Source of the DNA: Bacillota bacterium
Lineage (GTDB): Bacteria > Bacillota > Bacilli > Paenibacillales > Paenibacillaceae
Assembly (NCBI GenBank): GCA_023418755.1
Contig: JAEZZE010000184.1
Location: forward strand, 1-14,638
Length of the DNA stretch: 14,638 nucleotides
Direction: 5' to 3'
Both the position numbers and the translations under genes were made by a program. This document shows positions 5,789-13,856 of this stretch, piece by piece (position 1 is the first letter of the stretch; each line of letters begins with the position of its first letter). Below the pieces are notes generated by a model. The model had not been told where the DNA came from and did not search any database. It saw nothing but the letters and a program-made list of their open reading frames with translations.

Positions 5789-7654
5789 TTAATAAGGACG
5801 CACCGCAGCAACCTTCTCCCGCATCCGTTCGTGCGCCGTTCGTACTTTGTCGCTCGCGGATACCGCGGGCACGCCGACGTTCCACCAAGACTCGTAGCCG
5901 CCCGTATTCGTGCCTGGAAGCACTTTGATCTCGACGAGCGCGGGGCCTTCTACGGCTTTCGCTTGTTGCAGCGCCTTCTCCAGTTCTTCCGCATTGCGCA
6001 CGGTAAAGGCGGCCGCACCCAAGCTCCGTGCATGCGCGGCGAAGTCGATCGGCATATACGCCCCGTTCAACTGGCCGGTCTCCGCGGAACGCTTGCGGAA
6101 TTCGTTGCCGAAGCCGTCGCTGCCGTGTTCGCGTTGCAAGTTATGAATGCATTGGAAACCATGATTGTCGAACAGCAGGACGGTGAATTTGACGCCTTCC
6201 TGAATCGCGGTAACGAGCTCCGAATGCAGCATCAGATAGCTGCCGTCGCCGACGAAGGCATACACGTTCCGGTCCGGCTCGGCCAGCGCGGCGCCGAACG
6301 CCCCGCTCACCTCGTAGCCCATGCAGGAAAACCCGTATTCCATGTGATACGTCTTCGGTTCGGTCGTCCGCCAGACGCGGTGCAGGTCGCCCGGCAAGCT
6401 TCCCGCTGCGCAGACGACGACGTCCGTCGGCTCGACGAAGCCGTTAATGACGCCAAGCGCGCGCGTCTGCGTGAAGCCTTCGGCGCTCTCGAGCGCGTAG
6501 AGGCGGTCGACTTCGTTGTTCCACTCCGTTTTTAATTCGTTAATATATCCATCTTCGTACCCTGACGAATAACCTTTCTCCTTCAAAGCTTGCATGAGCG
6601 CGACAAGCGCCAGCTTCGCGTCCGCAGTGACAGCCAAAGCTTCCAGCTTAACCGAGTCGAAGGAGCTGACGTTCAAGTTCAAGAACTCGGCTTCGGGATT
6701 ACAGAACGCCGATTTCGATGCGGTCGTGAAATCGGAGAAACGCGTGCCGACGCCGATGATCAGATCCGCTTCGGCAGCCGCCCGATTCGCCGCCAGCGTG
6801 CCGGTCGTGCCGACGCCGCCTAACGCGAGCGGATGTTGCCACGAAATCGCGCTTTTGCCGGCTTGCGTCTCCGCTACCGGAATGCCGAACGCCTCGGCGA
6901 ACGCAAGCAGCTCCTTCGTTGCATCGGCGTAATGAATGCCTCCGCCGGCGATAATCAGCGGCTTTTTCTTGCGCGTTACCAGGTCGACCGCGCGCCCGAT
7001 CGCATCCGGCGATGCCGGACGGCGATCCTCGTAATGCACGCGGCGCTCGAAGAAGGATGCGGGATAATCGTAAGCTTCCGCTTGAACGTCCTGAGGCAGC
7101 GCCAACGTGACTGCGCCGGTGTCGGCCGGATCGGTCAGCACTCGCATTGCCTGCAACAGCGACGACATCAGCTGCTCCGGACGCACGATGCGGTCCCAGA
7201 ACTTGCTGACGGCTTTGAACGGATCGTTCGCCGAGATCGAGTAGTCGTTCGGCACTTCCAACTGCTGCAGCACCGGGTCCGGCTGCCGCGAAGCGAAATT
7301 GTCGCCCGGAAGCAGCAATACGGGAATCCGGTTGACGGTAGCCGTCGCCGCTCCGGTGATCATGTTGAGCGCGCCCGGACCGATCGACGTCGTGCAGGCG
7401 TAGATTTGCCGACGGTTCTTCTGCTTGGCATAAGCCGCGGCGGCGTGAACCATCCCTTGCTCGTTCTTGCCCTGCACGAACCGCAGGCTGCCCGGCGAAC
7501 GCTCGAGCGCTTCGCCGAGGCCCGTCACGTTGCCGTGACCGAAAATGCCCATTACGCCGCGAACGAACTTGATCTCTTCGCCGTCCACGGACAAATATTG
7601 CTGATCCAGAAATTTCAGAAGCGCTTGCGCCATCGTCAATCGGATCGTCGTCAT
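5789..7654 (-). CDS. iolD: 3D-(3,5/4)-trihydroxycyclohexane-1,2-dione hydrolase (ThDP enzyme)
   Basis: IolD opens the cyclohexane ring of the inositol-derived diketone to give 5-deoxy-D-glucuronate. The 621-residue protein is a typical three-domain thiamine-diphosphate enzyme. The N-terminal Pyr domain carries FGHGNVTGLGEAL (38-50) and the activating Glu E65 in GKNEQGMVHAAAAYA. A central domain follows (about 215-355), then the C-terminal PP domain with the ThDP/Mg motif GDGSYLM (469-475) to N497 (LLFDNHG). The length is close to the family norm. Its ATG (7652-7654) overlaps the stop of the GH38 mannosidase gene by four bases (ATGA), with GAGGT 6 bases upstream at 7661-7665, so translation is probably coupled to the mannosidase. 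Confidence 0.96.
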   Translation of the reverse strand: MTTIRLTMAQALLKFLDQQYLSVDGEEIKFVRGVMGIFGHGNVTGLGEALERSPGSLRFVQGKNEQGMVHAAAAYAKQKNRRQIYACTTSIGPGALNMITGAATATVNRIPVLLLPGDNFASRQPDPVLQQLEVPNDYSISANDPFKAVSKFWDRIVRPEQLMSSLLQAMRVLTDPADTGAVTLALPQDVQAEAYDYPASFFERRVHYEDRRPASPDAIGRAVDLVTRKKKPLIIAGGGIHYADATKELLAFAEAFGIPVAETQAGKSAISWQHPLALGGVGTTGTLAANRAAAEADLIIGVGTRFSDFTTASKSAFCNPEAEFLNLNVSSFDSVKLEALAVTADAKLALVALMQALKEKGYSSGYEDGYINELKTEWNNEVDRLYALESAEGFTQTRALGVINGFVEPTDVVVCAAGSLPGDLHRVWRTTEPKTYHMEYGFSCMGYEVSGAFGAALAEPDRNVYAFVGDGSYLMLHSELVTAIQEGVKFTVLLFDNHGFQCIHNLQREHGSDGFGNEFRKRSAETGQLNGAYMPIDFAAHARSLGAAAFTVRNAEELEKALQQAKAVEGPALVEIKVLPGTNTGGYESWWNVGVPAVSASDKVRTAHERMREKVAAVRPY

Positions 7655-10600
7655 GGTTGCACCTCGAGTCGTACCAGGAATGTTTTGATTTCATAAGGCT
7701 TCAGATCGAATACGGCATCGGACGATTCCGGCTCGCCGATCGGCCGCTCCATCAGGTCGCATTCTTGGATCGAGCGGATCGGGAAGTCGCTGCCGAGCTC
7801 GACCTGGCAACGAATGCCGGCATACTCGTGCACGCGCAGAACGAGCCAATCTCCGTCCTCCGCCTTCTTTACCGCGTCCACCATCGCGTTAGGCGCGGAC
7901 AAGCGGAACATGCTGAAATCTTTGCGGGCAGGCGCCCCCGCGGACGCGGATAACGGGTTGTTGAGCGCCCACGTTTCCTGCGCCGTGCCGCCGGCATACC
8001 AATCGCCGGCATGCGGATAAAGCGAATATACGAAGTCATGCTCGCCCCTATCCGCTTCGGGATCCGGGTAAATCGCGGATTTCAGCAGCGACAAGCGCAT
8101 CACGTTATCTTTGATGTCGTAGCCGTATTTGCAATCGTTGAGCAGGCTGACGCCGTAGCCGCGCTCGGACAAGTCCGCCCATTGATGACCGACCGTCTCG
8201 AAGCGCGCCCAATCCCAGCTCGTGTTCCAGTGCGTCGGCCGTTTGACGTTGCCGAACTGAATATCGTAAGTGGCTTCCGTCGCGCGTACGTCTACCGGGA
8301 AAGCGACCTTCAGCAGCTGCTGACGCTCGCGCCAATCGATATGCGTGCGGAAATCGATTCTGCGGCTGCCGGCGTATACCGTCATGCGCTGCGTGATGAC
8401 CGACTCCGCATAGCGCCACTTGAACTCGACGACCGCGGCCAGAGGCCCCGTTTCCTTAAGTTCGACCGATACGAGATCGGTCACCTCCCGCATTTTCTCC
8501 TGATAGAAAATATCGATATCCCATGCGTCGAAGAGGTTAGGCTTGTCCTCGAACACTTGCAATACGTTGCCTCGGGAATCGCTGGCAAGCACGTTCCGAT
8601 CGTGATCCGTATCGTAGATGCGACTCAATTGGCCCGCTTCGTTCCATTCGATCTCGTAGTGCGGCGTCTTTAGCCGCGATCCGTTCAACACGAATGGAGC
8701 TTCCTCTACGGAAGAGGAGTCGGCCGCGTCTACCGCCGCATAACGTATGCCGGTCATCCCCAGAGAAGGAATTTCGGGAGTTTCCACCACCCAGCGTCCG
8801 TCCGCATATTGCGCGTTTAACCGGCGTCCGTCCAGTTCCGTCCAGACGCTATCGGCCGCAGGCGCTTGGTCTCCCGACACCTCCAGCAGATCGTTCCTCG
8901 CCCACGATGAGCTGTTGTAGACCGTCAGCGCGCCTTCTTGTTCGGCTTTGCCAACTTCGCCTGCGGCTTCGTTCCAAGCCTGCTCGGCGATCGCCTTCGC
9001 TTCCGCATATTCTTCGCGGCTGTCCTCGTACACCTCCGCGATCGACGAACCCGGAATAATATCGTGGAATTGGTTGCGCAGAATAATCGTCCAGCCATCG
9101 TTCAATTGCGATTGCCGATAGGCGCTCCAGTCGCCTTTCAGAGACGCGGCAAGGGAACTCAGCCATTCCGTCTCGCGATAGAGCAGCTCCAGCTTGCGGT
9201 TCATTTTCTTGTTGTAAGCCTGGCTCGTGTACGTGCCGCGGTGATATTCCAGATACAACTCGCCGTCCCACGTATGGACGTAGCTGTCGGTTTCCTTCAC
9301 CGTCCGTTGCAAGTTGTTGAAATAGTCGTCCGCCCGGCCCGTCTTCACGTTCGGCAGCCCCGGCATTTGATCGACTCTGCGGCGCATCTCCAGCATCTCG
9401 CGGTTGACGCCGCCTCCGCCGTCCCCGTAACCGTAAGACAGCAGCAGGTTTTTGTTCATCTCTTTATTTTGATAGCCGTCCCACGAACCCTTCACCGTCT
9501 GCGGAGACATCAACCCGTTATACGTATAGAAGAACGAGTTGCCGTCTTCCCAATCGTCCGGCGTCGTGATGAAGTGGGTGAGCACCTCGGAACCGTCGAT
9601 TCCCCGCCAGATCAGCGTGTCATGAGGCATGCGGTTGTACTGGTTCCAGCTGATTTTCGTCGTCATGAACGTCTCGATGCCGGACTTGCGCAGAATTTGC
9701 GGCAGCGCCCAGCTGTAACCGAACACGTCGGGCAGCCACAAATATTTGCTCTCTACGCCGAATTCCTCGCGCATGAACCGGGTGCCTAACAGGAATTGCC
9801 GCACGAGGGACTCTCCCGATGGCAAGTTGCAATCCGCCTCAAGCCACATGCCCCCGCCGATCTCCCAGCGACCTTCGTTGATCCGCTGGCGAATTTGTTC
9901 GTAAATCTCCGGATAGTCATTCTTAATGTAGGCGTATAATTGAGGCTGCGTCTGCAAAAATACATAGTCCGGGAACTTCTCCATCAGCCGCAGCACCGTG
10001 GAGAACGAACGCGCCGCTTTCTCCCGCGTATGCTTGAGCCGCCACAGCCACGCCACGTCGATATGGGTATGACCGATCGCCGTTACCGTAACGGGACTGG
10101 TTTTATCGAACTTCGCCAATTCCGCCTGAAGCTTCTCGCGGGCTTCATGGACGGACGCATAATAAGCTTCCGAACCCGGATTTGACCAATCAATCAGCAA
10201 GAAGGCGCGATCGAGCGCCTTCAGCAGCGAAGCCCGGTCGGGATGGTCGTTCTTCAGTACTTTGACCGTCTCCAGTACGGCGCGCGCGCTGTAGTAGAAG
10301 TCGTCGGCTTGCTCGTCGAGCCAGCACAGATCTGCCCGCTTCAGCGCATGCGTCAATTCGCGCGGCTTGCCGCCGCCTTCAAGACCGGACCACAGGCGGA
10401 AGTCTAATCTTCCGGTCGTTCCCGCGGCATCGCCGGGTAGGAATACTTCCTGATGGTTGGAGTCGACGCCTTGATACGGCGCGCCGTTCCAATACAGAAG
10501 CGACTCGAAGCCGTCGTTGCCGCCTCCGCCCGTTTCGCCGAAATCAAAACGTCCCAGCACCGTTCTGCCGGCCCAATCTTTCGGGATCTCTACTTCGCGA

Positions 10601-10803
10601 GACAGCCAGAGATACCGGTCGCGGCCTTTCCAGCTTTCGCCGATCTTCATCACGCGAGCCGAATCTTCCTTCGGCGGTCTCGTGCCGATCGCCCCTTCTT
10701 CGTCCTCGATCGCAGAGAAGCTTTCAAGAGCGATGGCATCGCGATAGCGGGTTTCGCTCAATTCCTTTAATCTGGCTTCCAATTTCGATTCCGTGAAGAA
10801 CAT
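7651..10803 (-). CDS. GH38 alpha-mannosidase
   Basis: The 1050-residue protein lacks a signal peptide and should act in the cytoplasm on imported mannosides. An N-terminal beta domain (about 1-235) precedes the GH38 catalytic domain. That domain has GHTHIDVAWLW (244-254; H247 and D249 as zinc ligands), EADCNLPSGESLVRQ (322-336) and LWLPDVFGYSWALPQIL (355-371), where D359 is the expected nucleophile. YGYGDGGGG and the later NQFHDIIPGSS supply the remaining active-site signature, including the last His ligand. The C-terminal half is the beta-rich domain common to this family. The start has AAGGAGGAG about 7 bases upstream, and the gene begins 33 bases after the TIM-barrel gene. Its 3' end overlaps iolD (ATGA). 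The linkage it cuts (alpha-1,2, -1,3 or -1,6) cannot be read from the sequence. Confidence 0.95.
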   Translation of the reverse strand: MFFTESKLEARLKELSETRYRDAIALESFSAIEDEEGAIGTRPPKEDSARVMKIGESWKGRDRYLWLSREVEIPKDWAGRTVLGRFDFGETGGGGNDGFESLLYWNGAPYQGVDSNHQEVFLPGDAAGTTGRLDFRLWSGLEGGGKPRELTHALKRADLCWLDEQADDFYYSARAVLETVKVLKNDHPDRASLLKALDRAFLLIDWSNPGSEAYYASVHEAREKLQAELAKFDKTSPVTVTAIGHTHIDVAWLWRLKHTREKAARSFSTVLRLMEKFPDYVFLQTQPQLYAYIKNDYPEIYEQIRQRINEGRWEIGGGMWLEADCNLPSGESLVRQFLLGTRFMREEFGVESKYLWLPDVFGYSWALPQILRKSGIETFMTTKISWNQYNRMPHDTLIWRGIDGSEVLTHFITTPDDWEDGNSFFYTYNGLMSPQTVKGSWDGYQNKEMNKNLLLSYGYGDGGGGVNREMLEMRRRVDQMPGLPNVKTGRADDYFNNLQRTVKETDSYVHTWDGELYLEYHRGTYTSQAYNKKMNRKLELLYRETEWLSSLAASLKGDWSAYRQSQLNDGWTIILRNQFHDIIPGSSIAEVYEDSREEYAEAKAIAEQAWNEAAGEVGKAEQEGALTVYNSSSWARNDLLEVSGDQAPAADSVWTELDGRRLNAQYADGRWVVETPEIPSLGMTGIRYAAVDAADSSSVEEAPFVLNGSRLKTPHYEIEWNEAGQLSRIYDTDHDRNVLASDSRGNVLQVFEDKPNLFDAWDIDIFYQEKMREVTDLVSVELKETGPLAAVVEFKWRYAESVITQRMTVYAGSRRIDFRTHIDWRERQQLLKVAFPVDVRATEATYDIQFGNVKRPTHWNTSWDWARFETVGHQWADLSERGYGVSLLNDCKYGYDIKDNVMRLSLLKSAIYPDPEADRGEHDFVYSLYPHAGDWYAGGTAQETWALNNPLSASAGAPARKDFSMFRLSAPNAMVDAVKKAEDGDWLVLRVHEYAGIRCQVELGSDFPIRSIQECDLMERPIGEPESSDAVFDLKPYEIKTFLVRLEVQP

Positions 10804-10836
10804 GAGACAACTCCTCCTTAATGTGCGATGATCGGC

Positions 10837-11589
10837 CTAAAGAGACTTTTCCAGATTCCGCAAATGCTCCAAGCTGATCGCCAAGCTGTCCAGCGGACTT
10901 CCCGGGCAGTAGTCCTGCTCGACGGCGAACCATTCGACCCCGTTATCCAATCCCCACCGCAGAATCGGCGCGAAGTCGATCACCCCGTTACCGAGCTCCG
11001 CGAACGATTTATTCTCGTCTTCCTTCATATCTTTCAGATGGAGGATCGGCATCCGATTCGCGTATTTCGAAATGTACGACAGCGGATCTTGTCCGGCTCT
11101 GCGAACCCAATACGTGTCGATCTCGGCGTAAACCGCCGGATCTTCGAGCAAATAATCGAGCGCAAGCTTTCCGTCCATCTTCGTTTGAAATTCCCAATCG
11201 TGATTATGATAGCCGACTCGGTACTTCGTGCCTTTCACTTTAGCGGCTACCTCCAGCAAATCCCTCTTCACGCTTGCATACCCTTCGGGGTTCTGCAGGC
11301 CGTCGGGAAGCGAATGGCAGATGAAATCGCGCGTTTCGAACAGATCGGCTTCCTCCAGGACGGCTGGCAGGTCGTGCTTCATGCGCTCCAGCCCGACATG
11401 CATGCCGGCGGTCCGCAAGCCCAGCTCCTTCATGACCGCGGCGATGTCGCTCGCGGCGTAACCATGCAAGCCGTCGATCTGCACGGCTGCCCAGCCCATC
11501 TCCTTCAATTGTTTCAATACGGCTGGGAAGTCCTGCTTGACTTCTTTGCGCAGCGTATACAGCTGCGCGGCCAATTGTTGTCCGATCAT
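10837..11589 (-). CDS. Xylose isomerase-like TIM-barrel protein (sugar isomerase/epimerase superfamily)
   Basis: This 250-residue protein belongs to the superfamily that includes IolE (inosose dehydratase), IolI (inosose isomerase) and keto-sugar epimerases. Its opening (GQQLAAQLYTLRKE) and the GYHNHDWEF motif (126-134) are typical. Likely metal ligands are E133, D158 (YAEIDTYW), H184 (ILHLKDM) and E224 (AVEQD). It is shorter than Bacillus IolE and IolI (about 297 and 278 residues). No inosose-specific motif is recognised, so it could fill the missing IolE step or act on another sugar. The frame extends upstream to 11976, but ATG 11589 is the real start: it overlaps the reductase stop as ATGA and has GGAGGAG about 8 bases upstream. 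The extension only shadows the reductase gene and has protein-unlike composition. Confidence 0.85.
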   Translation of the reverse strand: MIGQQLAAQLYTLRKEVKQDFPAVLKQLKEMGWAAVQIDGLHGYAASDIAAVMKELGLRTAGMHVGLERMKHDLPAVLEEADLFETRDFICHSLPDGLQNPEGYASVKRDLLEVAAKVKGTKYRVGYHNHDWEFQTKMDGKLALDYLLEDPAVYAEIDTYWVRRAGQDPLSYISKYANRMPILHLKDMKEDENKSFAELGNGVIDFAPILRWGLDNGVEWFAVEQDYCPGSPLDSLAISLEHLRNLEKSL

Positions 11590-12527
11590 AGCGCGATCTC
11601 CTCCTTCTTCAGATCCAGCCATTCGACTTCCTCCGGCGTCAGCGTCAGGTTCATCGCCTCGATGGAATCCCGAAGTTCTTCCGGATTGCGCGGCCCGATA
11701 ATCGCGCTCGTCGGAAACGGCTGATGAAGCACGTAAGACAGCGAAATCTGAATCGCCGGCACCTGCTTCTTCGCGGCGAGCAGCGTCGCGCGGCGATATC
11801 GTTCCCAGTTCGCGTCGTTGTAATAAACTCTCGCCATTTCTTCGTCCGAACGGTCGTCCGGCGAGAAATGGCCCGAGAAGAACCCCCCGGCTTGCGACGA
11901 CCACGACAGCAGCGGCAGCCGATTGCGCGTATGCCAAGCGATCGCGTCTTCGTCCGCCGAGACGCAGCCGGCCCATCTTGGCTCTTGCGCTTTCGCCAGG
12001 CTCAAGTTCGTGCTGCTGAACTGAAACCCCGTCAAGCCATGAGCAGCGGCGTAATCGTTCGCTTCTTGAATGCGCCGATGCGTCCAGTTGGATGCGCCGA
12101 ACGACCGGATCCGCTTCGCTTCCAGCTGCGCGTTCAACTCTTCGACGACCGGTCCGACTTCGACGTCGGGGTCGTCGCGATGGAGCGCGTACAGGTCGAC
12201 GTAATCCGTTCCGAGCCGCTCCAGACTTTCGCTTAAATCTTTGCGGATCGCCTCCGGATTCACGCGCGGCCCCGGGCTCCCGTCGTCGTGATGGGCGCCT
12301 TTGGTCATGATGACCACCTTATCGCGCAGCTTCTTCTCCGCTAGCCACTGTCCCAATATTTGCTCTTTCCCCCTGTATTGATGGGCGGTATCGAACATAT
12401 TGCCTCCGGCCGCGATGTAAGCGTCGAGCATCTGCCGCTTCGGCTCGTCCAATACGCGTAAATCTCCCGTTCCCATGATCAGCCGGGACATCGCTTTGTC
12501 CACGCCCTTGATCTGCATCGTTTTCAT
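11586..12527 (-). CDS. Aldo-keto reductase family oxidoreductase
   Basis: The 313-residue cytoplasmic protein is an NAD(P)H-dependent aldo-keto reductase. The catalytic tetrad is visible: D46 and Y51 in GGNMFDTAHQYRG (41-53), K76 in IMTKGAH and H116 in YALHRDD. Cofactor-binding features include GASNW and the late SAIIGPRNPEEL, the usual phosphate/adenosine region. The substrate cannot be deduced. In this operon it may oxidise or reduce a polyol, inosose or sugar, and an inositol dehydrogenase-like role is conceivable but not shown. The ATG has AGGAGG about 8 bases upstream, and the gene begins 21 bases after GH125. The end overlaps the TIM-barrel gene, suggesting that the two act as a pair. 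Confidence 0.9.
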   Translation of the reverse strand: MKTMQIKGVDKAMSRLIMGTGDLRVLDEPKRQMLDAYIAAGGNMFDTAHQYRGKEQILGQWLAEKKLRDKVVIMTKGAHHDDGSPGPRVNPEAIRKDLSESLERLGTDYVDLYALHRDDPDVEVGPVVEELNAQLEAKRIRSFGASNWTHRRIQEANDYAAAHGLTGFQFSSTNLSLAKAQEPRWAGCVSADEDAIAWHTRNRLPLLSWSSQAGGFFSGHFSPDDRSDEEMARVYYNDANWERYRRATLLAAKKQVPAIQISLSYVLHQPFPTSAIIGPRNPEELRDSIEAMNLTLTPEEVEWLDLKKEEIAL

Positions 12528-12548
12528 GAGAATTCCTCCTCTAGCGTT

Positions 12549-13832
12549 TTATTCTAAGAAATCCGTCCGCATCAAGCTGTAGATCCATTCGCCGAACAAG
12601 CTGTTCGCCCACGCGAACCAGGGGCGCGTGTAGTCGGCAGGATTGTCCGGATCGAACGATTCATGCATGAAATCCGTGTCCGCATCCGTCCGCTGCAGCA
12701 TCTGCAGCAATTCTTTCACTTCGGCCTCGTCCTTGGAGGTGAGTGCCTGCATCGCCAAGCTAATCGGCCAAATATAGCCTTCCGGCGTATGCGGGCTGCC
12801 GATGCCTCTCGCGTATTGCCCTTCGTAGAAATAGGGATTATCGCGACTCAGAATAAACTTGCGCGTGTTCCGATATACGAGGTCGTCATGATCGGCATAG
12901 CCGATGTATGGAATCGACAATAAGCTCGGCACGTTGGCGTCGTCCATCAGATTGTAATTGCCGAACCCGTCCGTCTCGTACGCATAAATCTTCCCGTACT
13001 TCGGATGAAGATAGGTGCCATAGGTTTGAATGCCGTAGTCGATCTCTTCGCGAAGTTCGGCAGCTGCCTTTGCGATTTCCGGATCGTCCCATACGCGGCT
13101 CGCGATCTCCTCGACGTAGCGAAGCGCGACGACCGCGAACATATTGGCGGGAATCAAGTAGCCGAACGTGCAGGCATCGTCGCTCGGACGAAATCCGGAC
13201 CATGTCATGCCCGTGTAATTCACGGGCATGCCCAATCGGTTATTTCGCAGCGTATCGCTAGGCGGACAGTTCTCGCGCGCGAACCGGTACGGAGACCGCT
13301 CGGCATGCCGCTGCTCCGTCTTCCAGAGTTCGAGGATGAGCCGAACGGCGGAACGGAACGTTTCGTCGAAAATTTCCGTCCTGCCCGTCGCCTGCCAGTA
13401 TAAGTACGCCAACTGGATCGGATAACAGAGCGAGTCGACCTCGTATTTGCGTTCCCATACCCAAGGGCTAAGTTCGGTTAAATCCCGGTCGTACCGGTTA
13501 TCGTTCGCTTCCGCGTTGAACGCGTTGGCGTAAGGATCGATATGAATACTGGCGATCTGCCGGCGAATCAGTCCCTCCAGCAGTTGGCTTAGCTCGGCGT
13601 CTTCGGCGGCAAGCGGGATATAAGGCCTGACTTGCGCGCTCGAATCCCTGAGCCACATCGCCGGGATGTCGCCGGTAATGACGAACGCCGTACCATCGTC
13701 CATCGGCTGTACGGTCGTCTCAATCGTATTCGGATAACATTGCTTGAACATCTTCAGCAGCTTCGGACGATTCGCAAGCTTCCGTTCCGCTTCTTCCAAT
13801 ACGGCTTGAACCGCTGGCGGCAATTGCATCAT
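12549..13832 (-). CDS. GH125 exo-alpha-1,6-mannosidase
   Basis: The 427-residue protein is a full-length member of glycoside hydrolase family 125, inverting exo-alpha-1,6-mannosidases described in Clostridium perfringens and Streptococcus pneumoniae. Family landmarks include TGDIPAMWLRDSSAQVRPY (53-71), the acid region TWSGFRPSDDACTFGYLIP (210-228; D218 or D219), GIGSPHTP (343-350) and the likely general base E391 in FMHESFDPDNP. There is no signal peptide, so it should act inside the cell on imported mannosides. AGGAGG precedes the tandem ATGATG start by 5-8 bases; either Met could be used. It lies 24 bases after the PfkB kinase and 21 bases before the reductase. GH125 with GH38 gives the cell two complementary exo-mannosidases. 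Confidence 0.95.
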   Translation of the reverse strand: MMQLPPAVQAVLEEAERKLANRPKLLKMFKQCYPNTIETTVQPMDDGTAFVITGDIPAMWLRDSSAQVRPYIPLAAEDAELSQLLEGLIRRQIASIHIDPYANAFNAEANDNRYDRDLTELSPWVWERKYEVDSLCYPIQLAYLYWQATGRTEIFDETFRSAVRLILELWKTEQRHAERSPYRFARENCPPSDTLRNNRLGMPVNYTGMTWSGFRPSDDACTFGYLIPANMFAVVALRYVEEIASRVWDDPEIAKAAAELREEIDYGIQTYGTYLHPKYGKIYAYETDGFGNYNLMDDANVPSLLSIPYIGYADHDDLVYRNTRKFILSRDNPYFYEGQYARGIGSPHTPEGYIWPISLAMQALTSKDEAEVKELLQMLQRTDADTDFMHESFDPDNPADYTRPWFAWANSLFGEWIYSLMRTDFLE

Positions 13833-13856
13833 GAACTCCTCCTCTCGTGGTATCGC

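Noticed and set aside
11590..11976. N-terminal extension of the TIM-barrel gene to 11976
   Set aside because: The extension overlaps the aldo-keto reductase in another frame and reads as Arg/Gly-rich nonsense. ATG 11589 has its own ribosome site and the ATGA overlap, and matches the family N-terminus.
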